A stretch of DNA of 64,000 bases, taken from positions 930,001 to 994,000 of the forward strand of contig NZ_CP150144.1 in assembly GCF_037963145.1 (NCBI RefSeq), written 5' to 3'. The notes under the pieces are model-generated. The model worked only from the letters and a program-made list of their open reading frames with translations, was not told where the DNA came from and searched no databases. Every line of letters begins with the position of its first letter. Position 1 is the first letter of the stretch. The stretch is from Oceanobacillus sp. FSL K6-2867 (GTDB taxonomy: Bacteria > Bacillota > Bacilli > Bacillales > Amphibacillaceae). The position numbers and the translations under genes were made by a program. Shown piece by piece: positions 17,034 through 30,514 of this stretch.

Positions 17034-17072
17034 AGCAAAAAAAGACTTTCAACAATTATGTTGAAAGTCTTT
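17034..17072 (-). terminator. terminator of the rRNA-tRNA transcript
   Basis: AAAGACTTTCAACA / TGTTGAAAGTCTTT, perfect 14-bp stem with a 4-nt loop and a T-run on the minus strand. Confidence 0.92.
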
Positions 17073-17089
17073 ATAATATTTACTTTAGA

Positions 17090-17173
17090 TACCGGTGGTC
17101 GGGGTCGAACCGACACGTCCCAGGGGACACGGGATTTTGAGTCCCGCGCGTCTGCCAATTCCGCCACACCGGC
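17090..17173 (-). tRNA. tRNA-Leu (CAA)
   Basis: Cloverleaf with a long variable arm; anticodon loop CTCAAAA. Last gene of the cluster; the CCA end is not encoded. Confidence 0.95.
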
Positions 17174-17179
17174 ATTTGG

Positions 17180-17250
<71 letters not shown>

Positions 17251-17262
17251 AAAAATAAATGG

Positions 17263-17334
17263 AGCGGAAGACGGGATTCGAACCCGCGACCCCCACCTTG
17301 GCAAGGTGGTGTTCTACCACTGAACTACTTCCGC
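17263..17334 (-). tRNA. tRNA-Gly (GCC)
   Basis: Acceptor GCGGAAG, anticodon loop TTGCCAA, T-loop TTCGAAT. Confidence 0.96.
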
Positions 17335-17340
17335 GAATGG

Positions 17341-17412
17341 CTGGGCCACTAGGATTCGAACCTAGGATACACGGGATCAAAACCCGATGCCTTACCGCTT
17401 GGCTATGGCCCA
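17341..17412 (-). tRNA. tRNA-Gln (TTG)
   Basis: Acceptor TGGGCCA, anticodon loop TTTTGAT, G73 discriminator. Confidence 0.95.
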
Positions 17413-17430
17413 ATCAATTATTATATGAAG

Positions 17431-17504
17431 GGCGATCGATGGGGATCGAACCCACGTATGCCGGAGCCACAATCCGGTGCGTTAACCACTTCGCCACGAT
17501 CGCC
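17431..17504 (-). tRNA. tRNA-His (GTG)
   Basis: Anticodon loop TTGTGGC; the extra 5' G (G-1) opposite C73 that marks tRNA-His is present. Confidence 0.96.
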
Positions 17505-17522
17505 ATATAAAGTTGTAAATGG

Positions 17523-17593
17523 CAGGGGTAGTAGGAATCGAACCCACATCAAAGGTTTTGGAGACCTTCGTTTTACCATTAAACTATACCCCT
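17523..17593 (-). tRNA. tRNA-Trp (CCA)
   Basis: Acceptor AGGGGTA, anticodon loop CTCCAAA, G73. Confidence 0.96.
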
Positions 17594-17606
17594 ACAATTT
17601 AAATGG

Positions 17607-17688
17607 TGGAGGGGGGCAGATTCGAACTGCCGAACCCTGAGGGAGCGGATTTACAGTCCGCCGCGTTTAGCCACTTCGCTACCCCTCC
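17607..17688 (-). tRNA. tRNA-Tyr (GTA)
   Basis: 82 nt with a long variable arm as in bacterial tRNA-Tyr; anticodon loop CTGTAAA. Confidence 0.96.
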
Positions 17689-17708
17689 AACTAAATTGAA
17701 GTAAATGG

Positions 17709-17781
<73 letters not shown>

Positions 17782-17797
17782 ATTTTATTTTAAATGG

Positions 17798-17871
17798 CGG
17801 TCCGGACGGGACTCGAACCCGCGACCTCCTGCGTGACAGGCAGGCATTCTAACCAACTGAACTACCGGACC
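17798..17871 (-). tRNA. tRNA-Asp (GTC)
   Basis: Acceptor GGTCCGG, anticodon loop CTGTCAC, G73. Confidence 0.96.
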
Positions 17872-17879
17872 ATTTTTGG

Positions 17880-17953
<74 letters not shown>

Positions 17954-17983
17954 ATAGGAATGATTTATCTTGTTTGAAGATGG

Positions 17984-18056
17984 TGGAGGATGCAGGGCTC
18001 GAACCTGCGACCCCCTGCTTGTAAGGCAGGTGCTCTCCCAGCTGAGCTAATCCTCC
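17984..18056 (-). tRNA. tRNA-Val (TAC)
   Basis: Acceptor GGAGGAT, anticodon loop CTTACAA. Confidence 0.96.
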
Positions 18057-18063
18057 GTATTGG

Positions 18064-18135
18064 TGACCCGTACGGGATTCGAACCCGTGTTACCGCCGTG
18101 AAAGGGCGGTGTCTTAACCGCTTGACCAACGGGCC
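18064..18135 (-). tRNA. tRNA-Glu (TTC)
   Basis: Acceptor GGCCCGT paired with ACGGGTC; anticodon loop CTTTCAC. Confidence 0.96.
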
Positions 18136-18154
18136 TTTTCTATGTAAATTGTGG

Positions 18155-18243
18155 CGGAGAGCGAGGGATTCGAACCCTCGAGGCCGCGTAAACGGCCTAC
18201 ACGATTTCCAATCGTGCTCCTTCGGCCACTCGGACAGCTCTCC
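18155..18243 (-). tRNA. tRNA-Ser (GGA)
   Basis: 89 nt with a long variable arm; anticodon loop TTGGAAA, G73. Confidence 0.96.
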
Positions 18244-18249
18244 ATATGG

Positions 18250-18321
18250 CTCCACAGGTAGGATTCGAACCTACGACCGATCGGTTAACAGCCGATTGCT
18301 CTACCACTGAGCTACTGTGGA
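18250..18321 (-). tRNA. tRNA-Asn (GTT)
   Basis: Acceptor TCCACAG, anticodon loop CTGTTAA, G73. First tRNA after 5S rRNA. Confidence 0.96.
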
Positions 18322-18440
18322 ATAATCCAAATTGAAATCTACTTGGTTCTTCAGACATAAATTGCTCGTCCTACCAAATGAGATATTTTAGAGTAGCTTC
18401 ATTCCTATTATATATCTGATATATAGTAAGGAATTTACTT

Positions 18441-18557
18441 GCCTGGCGGCGTCCTACTCTTGCAGGGACAAAGTCCCAACTACCATCGGCGCTGAAGAGC
18501 TTAACTTCTGTGTTCGGTATGGGAACAGGTGTGGCCTCTTCGCTATTGCTACCAGAC
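18441..18557 (-). rRNA. 5S ribosomal RNA
   Basis: Minus strand begins GTCTGGTAGCAATAGCGAAG and contains CCCATACCGAACACAG and GAAGTTAAGCTCTTCAGC, the standard bacterial 5S core; ends pair (GTCTGGT / GCCAGGC). About 117 nt. Confidence 0.97.
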
Positions 18558-18712
18558 AATTCAATTATCACCCAAGTGTACCTCAAGAAAATCAGTGACA
18601 ACCAATATTATAATCGTTTTTAGAAAAAAATCAAGTATAAAGTTGTTACTTTATAAGGTTTATACCTTAAAAACTAAATAAGAGTAAACCAGACATCAAA
18701 TAAAGAAGTTAG

Positions 18713-23473
<4,761 letters not shown>

Positions 23474-23618
23474 GTTTGTAATACTTAGCTGTTGTAGAAG
23501 CTGACTTCTACTTGTTTTAAAAAGAAAAACGAGTTTCCTTTTTCTTGACATACTGGTTGTTTTGTTCAGTTTTCAAAGAGCAAATTTGTTTGTCGCGTTG
23601 TTTAGCAGCGACTTTTCT

Positions 23619-23648
23619 AATATACCATAACAGTTAACGTTGTGTCAA
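23619..23648 (-). promoter_or_regulatory. rrn promoter P2
   Basis: TTGACA (23648-23643), 18-nt spacer, TATATT (23624-23619), about 140 bases before the 16S start. Confidence 0.8.
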
Positions 23649-23704
23649 CAATTAATTTTATATTTTTTGTCGTTAATTTCTAGTGCTTTTTTGCGACGGA
23701 TTTA

Positions 23705-23733
23705 ACTTTATCACGGTTATATATTAAAGTCAA
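23705..23733 (-). promoter_or_regulatory. rrn promoter P1
   Basis: TTGACT (23733-23728), 17-nt spacer, TAAAGT (23710-23705). About 85 bases upstream of P2, the tandem promoter spacing of Bacillus rRNA operons. Confidence 0.7.
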
Positions 23734-23838
23734 CGGTTAATTTACAAAAGTTTATCAGTTTCTTAACAAATGATTTATAAAAGGGGCAGATTATTAGGTT
23801 CTGCGCTATTTTCTGCCCACTTTAACTATATATGCAAG

Positions 23839-24726
23839 TTAATCTTTATGTGTTACTACATCACTTATCATATATTTTCTCTGATATACACCGTGCCCTT
23901 TTGTTTGTTCGAGAACGACACTTATTATATTTTTCTCAACAAGGTAAGAAAGGATCGCGCTTAGGTCAAGTCTATATGACTGAACCTTTTCATGACTTTT
24001 TATGTCAGCATAAGACCAAGCGCTATCCTTCGTTTTCATAATATCCAACAAATGCTTAGCAGATATAATGGCACGATTATGAATAACAAAGTCCATTCCT
24101 ATAATCATGAGCTCAATTCGTTTATCTACCGTTTCATTGCTTTCAATGAAAACTTCATATAATTTATATACCTCGAAATCAATTTTCTTTACTTGACTCC
24201 AAACTGTTACTTCAGGGTAGTAGCCTTTTTCTATTACAGCTAGTCTCGCTAAGTAATGAAGTGAATCAAGAATTTTACTGTGGGCATCATTAAATTCTCC
24301 TGCTTCATATAATGATTTAGCTTCACTATAGCTTTTAACTAATTTGCCAAAATCAATCATTTTCCTTAAATCACGTTTATCTTTAGGAAAGTCTCGCAGC
24401 TGCTCTTTTAAATGTGCAATGTATTCATTTCTATCAAATACTGGCTTTCCAAGAATAATCCATTCAACTGCACTTCGATACCCGCTTGTATCAATCCATT
24501 TCATTAAAATATCATTGCGTACAATATGCAGTGCTGCAGTTTTACCTTCAATTTCATAATGTTTTACATACCAGGTTTGTTCATATTCATTTACAATAAT
24601 AAGTAGAATAACATCAAATTCATCCGTAACTGGACTATCGTGTTGGATTTTTTCTATTAATAATATTCCTAATGTATCGGGATTACTTGCATGTTCTTGA
24701 TATATAGGTCTCAGGAAATTTTCCAT
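23839..24726 (-). CDS. ygxA: YgxA-type nucleotidyltransferase-like protein
   Basis: 295 residues, the size of B. subtilis YgxA, which also lies next to an rRNA operon and ygzB/perR. The N-terminal 120 residues look like a degenerate nucleotidyltransferase fold (LLIVNEYEQTWYVKHYEIEG), the middle is a helical HEPN-like region (YSEAKSLYEAGEFNDAHSK) and the C-terminus a winged helix (LSYLVEKNIISVVLEQ). No activity is known to me. Synteny makes the identification firm. Confidence 0.88.
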   Translation of the reverse strand: MENFLRPIYQEHASNPDTLGILLIEKIQHDSPVTDEFDVILLIIVNEYEQTWYVKHYEIEGKTAALHIVRNDILMKWIDTSGYRSAVEWIILGKPVFDRNEYIAHLKEQLRDFPKDKRDLRKMIDFGKLVKSYSEAKSLYEAGEFNDAHSKILDSLHYLARLAVIEKGYYPEVTVWSQVKKIDFEVYKLYEVFIESNETVDKRIELMIIGMDFVIHNRAIISAKHLLDIMKTKDSAWSYADIKSHEKVQSYRLDLSAILSYLVEKNIISVVLEQTKGHGVYQRKYMISDVVTHKD

Positions 24727-24852
24727 TCTACTGTTTCCTCCATTTTCGAATTCTATTTAGAATAATTCGTTACATTTGATTGAAAAACCTTTTTCATAAT
24801 TATTTTTTTTATATTTATGCTATACTACAGTTGTAAATTAAGGGGGATAAGC

Positions 24853-25230
24853 ATGGCACAACAATTGGTATATTCAAGTAAAATAAATAAAATCCGTACA
24901 TTTGCTTTAATTTTAGTTTTCGCAGGTATTCTATTAATGTACGCAGGTATTCTCACTAAAAATATTGAATGGTTAATGGTTATATTTTTTATATTAGGTT
25001 TACTGATGGTTGTTTTCAGCTGTGTCGTTTACGTATGGATAGGAACACTATCCCTTAAGGCGGTTCCTGTTGTTTGTCCAAACTGTGATAAGCCGACAAA
25101 AATGCTGGGTCGCGTCGATGCATGCATGCATTGCAAACAGCCATTGACAATGGATAAGAACCTGGAAGGCAAAGTATTCGATGAAAGGTATAATAAACGC
25201 AGCTATGCAAAGTCACAAAAAAGGCGTTAA
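24853..25230 (+). CDS. ygzB: YgzB-family membrane protein (UPF0295)
   Basis: 125 residues. ATG 24853 has AGGGGGATAAG upstream; an earlier ATG has none. Two membrane helices (about 20-40 and 45-68) are followed by a cytoplasmic zinc-ribbon-like motif, CPNCD ... CMHCK. This layout and place between ygxA and perR match YgzB. An extended -10 (TGCTATACT, about 24818-24826) supplies its own promoter. Function unknown. Confidence 0.9.
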   Translation: MAQQLVYSSKINKIRTFALILVFAGILLMYAGILTKNIEWLMVIFFILGLLMVVFSCVVYVWIGTLSLKAVPVVCPNCDKPTKMLGRVDACMHCKQPLTMDKNLEGKVFDERYNKRSYAKSQKRR

Positions 25231-25246
25231 TTGACTGCACTTCACA

Positions 25247-25274
25247 AAATCCGTCGAAAACGACGGATTTTTTT
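25247..25274 (+). terminator. terminator of ygzB
   Basis: AAATCCGTCG / CGACGGATTT stem, loop AAAA, T7. Confidence 0.93.
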
Positions 25275-25356
25275 ACACCCAGACAAAGTATCGTATAAGT
25301 TCTTCCTATATTCATCTACTATATAACTTACGTTTTAATGAAAGGAAAGATATTCA

Positions 25357-27087
25357 ATGGCGTCCTTATTGCATTTTGGTTTTATAAATGAGACAGGAAA
25401 AAATGCTCCCCTGCTTTTTAAAGACCCAATCAAAATCATTTCTACTTCTAATATAGATGAAGTGATTCCTTTACTAAATGAAATTGAAGCTGAAACGACT
25501 AAAGGCTACTATGCAGCAGGTTATCTTTCCTATGAAGCTGCTCCTGCATTTGAAAAAGCTTTAAAAGTTCACTCGAATCCGGTTATGCCGCTTCTCTGGT
25601 TTGGAATCTACGAGAAGCCAGAGAAGAAACGTCTCCAATCTTTTCAGGAATTTCAAACTTCAGAGTGGACAGCCCAAACATCCTTATTCGACTATAACAA
25701 CTGTATTGAACAAATTAAAAATTACATTAAGCAAGGTATTACATATCAAGTTAACTATACCATTCGTATGATATCCCGGTTTTCCGGCGATTCTGTTGCG
25801 TACTATAATCAACTAACCAAAGCCCAAGCAGCTAACTATAGTGCCTATTTGAATATTGGAGATTTTACAATCGTTTCCGCTTCACCCGAATTGTTCTTTC
25901 ACTTAAAAGAAGGTAAGGTTACAACAATGCCGATGAAAGGTACGATTGAAAGAGGAACTACTCCAGAAAAAGACCAGTCAAATGCAAATTGGCTTTATCA
26001 TTCGAAGAAAAACCGGGCTGAAAATGTGATGATTGTTGATCTGCTGCGAAATGATTTAGGAATGATAGCAAGGCCAAACAGTGTGAAAGTGCCAAAGCTA
26101 TACTCCATTGAGAAATATCCAACAGTCTATCAAATGACCTCCACAGTAACTGCGGAGGTTTCAAAAGAAAAAACAATTCTTGAGATATTTACCGCACTAT
26201 TCCCTTGTGGTTCCATTACCGGAGCACCCAAAATAAGTACAATGAATATTATTAATGAACTTGAACCTGCTCCAAGAGAAGTTTATTGCGGAGCAATTGG
26301 TTACATAACCCCTGAAAAGGAGGCTATTTTTAATGTGCCAATTCGCACGGTTATGATTGATAATCAAAGTGGCGCTGCAACATACGGAATTGGTGGTGGA
26401 ATTACATGGGATTCAAATGATCAAGATGAATACAAGGAAGCACTGACAAAAGCAAAAGTATTAGATGTCAAGCCAATGCAATTTCAATTATTAGAATCAA
26501 TTGGGCTTGAAAATGGCACCTATTTTATTTTACAAAATCACTTAAAACGCTTGGGGAAGAGTGCCTCCTATTTTAACTTTCAGGTTGATATAGCATCTGC
26601 AAAGGAAAAACTTCAGGATTTTGCGCACTCCCATACAAATGGAAAATGGAAGGTCCGCTTGCTCTCCAATCAAAATGGTGAATTTACAATAGAGGGAACG
26701 GAAATAACTGAACTTACTGATTCTGTTCCAGTAAAACTTGCAAATACTGCAGTAAATAAGGACAATCCTTTTCTGCATTATAAAACAACACACAGAAGCA
26801 TATACGTAAAAAGCAAACAGCAGCACCCCGAAGCCTTTGACGTTCTATTATGGAATCAAAAAAATGAAATTACAGAATTTACGACAGGTAATATCGTAGT
26901 AGAAATAGATAATAAATTATATACACCGCCGTTAAGTTCAGGATTGCTTGCCGGCACGTTTAGGGAAGCACTGCTTGATGAAGAGATTATTTTGGAACGA
27001 AAGCTTTTTGCTGAGGAAATATATAACGCATCTAAAATATGGCTCATTAATAGTGTTAGAAAATGGATACCTGTTCATTTAATATAA
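25357..27087 (+). CDS. PabB-PabC fusion: aminodeoxychorismate synthase I / lyase
   Basis: 576 residues in two parts. Residues 1-375 are a chorismate-binding enzyme: KGTIERG, ENVMIVDLLRNDL, GSITGAPK, IGYI and YGIGGGITWDS are the component-I signatures (4-amino-4-deoxychorismate synthase rather than anthranilate synthase by overall look). Residues 385-576 are a class-IV PLP aminotransferase domain (ETTGNIVVE-like TEFTTGNIV, LPxG-like LSSGLLAG), i.e. aminodeoxychorismate lyase. Together they would make p-aminobenzoate for folate. The glutaminase PabA is not nearby. In B. subtilis the two activities are separate genes. The gene is inserted between ygzB and perR. Confidence 0.88.
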   Translation: MASLLHFGFINETGKNAPLLFKDPIKIISTSNIDEVIPLLNEIEAETTKGYYAAGYLSYEAAPAFEKALKVHSNPVMPLLWFGIYEKPEKKRLQSFQEFQTSEWTAQTSLFDYNNCIEQIKNYIKQGITYQVNYTIRMISRFSGDSVAYYNQLTKAQAANYSAYLNIGDFTIVSASPELFFHLKEGKVTTMPMKGTIERGTTPEKDQSNANWLYHSKKNRAENVMIVDLLRNDLGMIARPNSVKVPKLYSIEKYPTVYQMTSTVTAEVSKEKTILEIFTALFPCGSITGAPKISTMNIINELEPAPREVYCGAIGYITPEKEAIFNVPIRTVMIDNQSGAATYGIGGGITWDSNDQDEYKEALTKAKVLDVKPMQFQLLESIGLENGTYFILQNHLKRLGKSASYFNFQVDIASAKEKLQDFAHSHTNGKWKVRLLSNQNGEFTIEGTEITELTDSVPVKLANTAVNKDNPFLHYKTTHRSIYVKSKQQHPEAFDVLLWNQKNEITEFTTGNIVVEIDNKLYTPPLSSGLLAGTFREALLDEEIILERKLFAEEIYNASKIWLINSVRKWIPVHLI

Positions 27088-27099
27088 TATGCCATAATA

Positions 27100-27137
27100 A
27101 AAAGCCAACTGTAAGTTGATAATTACAGTTGGCTTTA
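27100..27137. terminator. bidirectional terminator between pabBC and perR
   Basis: AAAGCCAACTGTAA / TTACAGTTGGCTTT, 14-bp stem between convergent genes. Confidence 0.9.
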
Positions 27138-27141
27138 TCAA

Positions 27142-27585
27142 TTAGTGCTTTTGTGTTAACATTCCTTGACAACCAGGGCACTTCCCGTATACTTCAAGTC
27201 GATGATGACTAACTTCAAATCCAGTTACCTGTTCAGCTAGGGATTCTACTTCATCTAATGAAGGATAATGAAAATCAACAATCTTTCCACACGCTTCGCA
27301 AATAATATGATAATGATCAGAAGTATTGCAGTCAAACCTACTTGATGAATCTCCGTAGGTTAATTCACGAACTAATCCTACTTCTCTAAGCACACGGAGG
27401 TTATTATATACAGTTGCCACACTCATGTTAGGGAATTTCCCTTCCAACGCTTTATATATATCATCTGCTGTTGGATGAACCATCGTGTTAAGCAAGTACT
27501 CTAGAACTGCGTGCCGCTGTGGTGTGATACGGACGCCTGATTCTTTTAATGTATCAATCGCTTTCCGTAGCCTTTTTTCAGACAC
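27142..27585 (-). CDS. perR: peroxide-sensing repressor PerR
   Basis: 147 residues from the GTG at 27585 (GAGGTG 6-7 nt upstream). With this start every ligand falls on the B. subtilis number: regulatory metal H37, D85, H91, H93, D104; structural zinc C96, C99, C136, C139. Asp at 104 marks the peroxide sensor PerR rather than Fur. The winged helix covers residues 15-80. PerR with Fe2+ represses oxidative-stress genes until H2O2 oxidises H37/H91. A candidate PerR box lies in its own promoter, and another is upstream of zosA in this window. Bcp and HemL nearby fit the regulon. Confidence 0.97.
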   Translation of the reverse strand: MSEKRLRKAIDTLKESGVRITPQRHAVLEYLLNTMVHPTADDIYKALEGKFPNMSVATVYNNLRVLREVGLVRELTYGDSSSRFDCNTSDHYHIICEACGKIVDFHYPSLDEVESLAEQVTGFEVSHHRLEVYGKCPGCQGMLTQKH

Positions 27586-27640
27586 CGCCAAACACCTCAC
27601 TTTCAAATTAATAATATATTCAATTAACAACATTATTAGA

Positions 27641-27655
27641 TTGTAATCTTTATAA
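27641..27655 (-). promoter_or_regulatory. candidate PerR box upstream of perR
   Basis: On the minus strand TTATAAAGATTACAA against the consensus TTATAATTATTATAA: 12 of 15 match. It lies about 60 bases before the start, as expected for autoregulation. Confidence 0.65.
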
Positions 27656-27753
27656 TTAGTGTAACTGCTTACCTAGTGTTCTGTCAATATTAGAGGTTGT
27701 TCAAAAAAGTCCGGAAAAATGACACAAAGCTTAAGTACATTATACAAATCGAA

Positions 27754-28311
27754 TTAAATATCCACCTTTAACGGTATTTCATCACCACCTAGCTTTTTAT
27801 TAACGTATCTAGCAGCGACAAATAGAAAATCGGATAATCGATTTAAATAGGATAATACAAGATCATTTTTCAATTCGTCACCCAGACCAACCACGATACG
27901 TTCTGCTCTTCTAATAACTGTTCTCGCAGTATGCAAGGCGCTTGAAGCACTATGGCCAGACGGAAGAATAAAGTTTTTCAGTGGATCTAACTGATCGTCC
28001 CACCTGTCAATTTGGTCTTCCATTTCTTGTATATGCTCCTGCTTTAATTTCCAGTTTACTTCCTTATCAGCTGGAGTGGAAAGCTCAGCACCCACATGAA
28101 ATAGAATCGTTTGTACACGATGCATCTGCTCCAAAAACTGCTCTTTCTCATCCCAGCCTTCCTGATTGAGAAAACTTAGAGCCAGACCAATGACAGAATT
28201 TGCTTCATCACATGTTCCGTAAGCCTCGACACGTAAATGATTTTTCGGCACACGTTTGCCATAAACTAATGATGTTTGTCCTTTATCTCCGGAACGTGTA
28301 TAAATTCGCAT
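27754..28311 (-). CDS. cob(I)alamin adenosyltransferase, PduO type
   Basis: 185 residues. The N-terminal TRSGDKGQTSLVYGKRVPK is the ATP-binding signature, and RRAERIVV plus NRLSDFLFVAARY are the conserved C-terminal helices of the PduO/MMAB (YvqK) family, which adenosylates corrinoid cofactor. Cytosolic homotrimer in known members. It ends the short operon with the dehydrogenase just upstream (2-base gap). No B12-dependent enzyme is in the window. Confidence 0.93.
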   Translation of the reverse strand: MRIYTRSGDKGQTSLVYGKRVPKNHLRVEAYGTCDEANSVIGLALSFLNQEGWDEKEQFLEQMHRVQTILFHVGAELSTPADKEVNWKLKQEHIQEMEDQIDRWDDQLDPLKNFILPSGHSASSALHTARTVIRRAERIVVGLGDELKNDLVLSYLNRLSDFLFVAARYVNKKLGGDEIPLKVDI

Positions 28312-28313
28312 TG

Positions 28314-29261
28314 TTAATACCCCCTAGACAAATCGATCTTATTCGTGTAATCGTCCCCACCATTTAGATATTGTTCAAGGTTTTTTGTAAAAATCTCTAA
28401 TGCACGCGTAACATAATGTGGTGAAAGACCTGATATATGAGGGGTGATTGTAACTTTATCCTCTGACCAAAATGGATGGTCCTTCGGTAATGGTTCCTGT
28501 TCCGATACATCCAATACTGCATGAGCAATTTCATTTTCATGCACAGCTCTAAGGATTACTTTACTGCTTACCGCATCGCCGCGTCCCATATTTAAAAACA
28601 CGCCATGATTTGGCATCGCATTAAAATGATCATCCGTAAAAAATCCGCTTGTCTCTTTCGTTCTCGGTAATACTGATACAAGAAAATCTGCTTCGGCTAA
28701 TACATCTTTAAGTTTATCATTTGTAACATTTTCATCAAAATACGCTGTATTTTTCCCTCTTCTGGATACACCAATCGTTTTCATTTGAAAAGCCTTCGCA
28801 AGGCGAGCAACTTCTTGACCGATTGCACCAGTTCCTGCAATAACGATTGTTCTTCCAGTTATTTCTTTTACTTTTACAGATTTGTCCCAAAGATGGGCTT
28901 GTTCATTTTCAATCAATATTTTTTCCTGACGGTAAACTTGCAGCAGCATTGATATAGCATATTCAGCCATTTGTGTTTTATGAATACCTCTTGCATTTGT
29001 TACGAGTATTTCTTTTTCTCTAATTAGCTTAGCAGGCAATTCATCCACACCAGCGGACAGAACCATTATCCATTTAAGATTGGGTGCATATTGAATAGTT
29101 TGTTCATTGACATCACTTCCATACGTGACAAGAACCTCAGCCTCAGCTAAATATTCCTTTGTCATCTCATCACTTTCTGAGAATAAAAATCGCTGATTGG
29201 AATACTTCTGCTTTAACTTCTCTTGATGTTTATCTGAAATTTTTGCTGAAAATAAGATCAT
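28314..29261 (-). CDS. D-2-hydroxyacid dehydrogenase
   Basis: 315 residues from ATG 29261 (GGGGGAGGG 8 nt upstream). The NAD-binding fold GTGAIGQEVARLAKAF is at about residues 142-157; the active-site set is R in NMGRGDAV, E in DVSEQEPLP and H in TPHISG. This is the family of glycerate, phosphoglycerate and hydroxypyruvate reductases; the substrate is not evident. It is translationally close to the downstream adenosyltransferase gene. Confidence 0.88.
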   Translation of the reverse strand: MILFSAKISDKHQEKLKQKYSNQRFLFSESDEMTKEYLAEAEVLVTYGSDVNEQTIQYAPNLKWIMVLSAGVDELPAKLIREKEILVTNARGIHKTQMAEYAISMLLQVYRQEKILIENEQAHLWDKSVKVKEITGRTIVIAGTGAIGQEVARLAKAFQMKTIGVSRRGKNTAYFDENVTNDKLKDVLAEADFLVSVLPRTKETSGFFTDDHFNAMPNHGVFLNMGRGDAVSSKVILRAVHENEIAHAVLDVSEQEPLPKDHPFWSEDKVTITPHISGLSPHYVTRALEIFTKNLEQYLNGGDDYTNKIDLSRGY

Positions 29262-29325
29262 TACTATAGCCCTCCCCCTAACACTTTCTTCTATAGTAAA
29301 TGATTTTAAAAAAAACGGAAAACAT

Positions 29326-29356
29326 AAAAGCAAAACAGTCCCAATTAGGACTGTTT
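29326..29356 (-). terminator. terminator of bcp
   Basis: AAACAGTCC / GGACTGTTT stem, 6-nt loop, followed on the minus strand by TTGCTTTT. Confidence 0.85.
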
Positions 29357-29369
29357 CATTCGGATCGAT

Positions 29370-29840
29370 TTATGAAAGATTTTCTTTTATAAATTCCAAC
29401 GCCTCTTCTACATGCCCTTTGACTCTTACTTTTCGAAATTCCTTTTGAAGCTTTCCTTCTTTATCAATGATAAACGTAGAGCGTTCGATTCCGTAATATT
29501 CCTTGCCGAAATTCTTTTTCAATTTCCACACATCAAACATCTCTGCAATTTTATGATCTTCATCAGCTAACAATAAAAATGGCAGCTCGTGTTTATTAAT
29601 GAACTTCTGATGACTTTCAGCCGGGTCTGGACTAATGCCAATAATAACAGCGTCTAATTCAGCAAAACTCTCATGCTGATCACGAAAATCACAAGCTTCG
29701 GTTGTACATCCCGGTGTCATATCCTTAGGATAAAAATATAAAACAACATGCTTGCCTTTTAAATCAGATAAACTTACCTGTTCGCCAGATTGACTTGGCA
29801 GTGTAAAATCTTCTACTTGTTTTCCAATCTCTACTGTCAT
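29370..29840 (-). CDS. bcp: thioredoxin-dependent peroxiredoxin Bcp
   Basis: 156 residues, one thioredoxin-fold domain. The peroxidatic cysteine is C45 in TPGCTTEAC, with resolving C50 five residues on, the atypical 2-Cys Bcp/PrxQ arrangement. Reduces H2O2 and organic peroxides with thioredoxin in the cytoplasm. AGTGGGAGGG precedes the ATG. It keeps the conserved hemL(gsaB)-bcp-perR neighbourhood of Bacillus. Confidence 0.96.
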   Translation of the reverse strand: MTVEIGKQVEDFTLPSQSGEQVSLSDLKGKHVVLYFYPKDMTPGCTTEACDFRDQHESFAELDAVIIGISPDPAESHQKFINKHELPFLLLADEDHKIAEMFDVWKLKKNFGKEYYGIERSTFIIDKEGKLQKEFRKVRVKGHVEEALEFIKENLS

Positions 29841-29900
29841 TTAAAATTCCCTCCCACTTAAAACATTCTACTAAAACTATATCATATCAAGATGATAGAT

Positions 29901-30335
29901 TCATGTATCCCTGCTTCTATCCCGAGATTGGAGAATTCTTACAACAAATGCAGCAGGCAAAATATATCCAATCAAAGCTTGTGTTAAGGCAATGAACCTT
30001 CCAATTCCAACAGGCGTAATATCTCCATATCCAACTGAAAGTAAGGTAACGCCACTGAAATAAATAGAATGAATAATAGAGCCTAAAATACTTACCTGCC
30101 GCAGCTCTCCGTTTTCTACAAGAACAATTCCTTCAATAGATAATATAAAATAAATCATGCCATATCCAAACATAAGAATGATATAAATAATGAGTAAGGC
30201 CATAAAAATCTCTATCGAAAATCGGCTTTCCTTCATTTCTAAAACTGCAGCAAAGCTTTTCCCATGGAAAAAGTCAAAGAAGCTTTTTATCACGATAAGG
30301 GATATAACAATCATAATCAGCCAAGGTATTACCAT
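29901..30335 (-). CDS. two-helix potassium channel
   Basis: 144 residues. The selectivity filter TLLSVGYGDI lies after a pore helix at about residue 100, between membrane helices near 45-68 and 113-135; an extra N-terminal helix (residues 3-20) is present. No RCK/TrkA domain is fused and none is adjacent, so it would be an ungated or differently gated K+ channel. AGAGGGGGCC precedes the ATG. Confidence 0.9.
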   Translation of the reverse strand: MVIPWLIMIVISLIVIKSFFDFFHGKSFAAVLEMKESRFSIEIFMALLIIYIILMFGYGMIYFILSIEGIVLVENGELRQVSILGSIIHSIYFSGVTLLSVGYGDITPVGIGRFIALTQALIGYILPAAFVVRILQSRDRSRDT

Positions 30336-30514
30336 TTTAGGCCCCCTCTTTTATAATAGTTATATGATATATGTATGCTTCATACTGAAAAAGCTTGTCT
30401 TAGAAAAAATGAAAATGTGAAAATTGAAGTTAACCACTTCGTAATCAATATGTATTCCATTTTATGTTATATTAGTTAATGTCAGTATGGAGAAATCAAG
30501 GGAGGATTTCAGAG

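Larger units (their letters stand above)
23474..23838 (-). other. rRNA leader and promoter region
   Basis: No gene. The 16S leader carries TTGCTCTTTGAAAACTGAAC, a typical Bacillus rrn leader/antitermination word (minus strand, about 23585-23560), preceded by two promoters listed separately. Confidence 0.8.
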
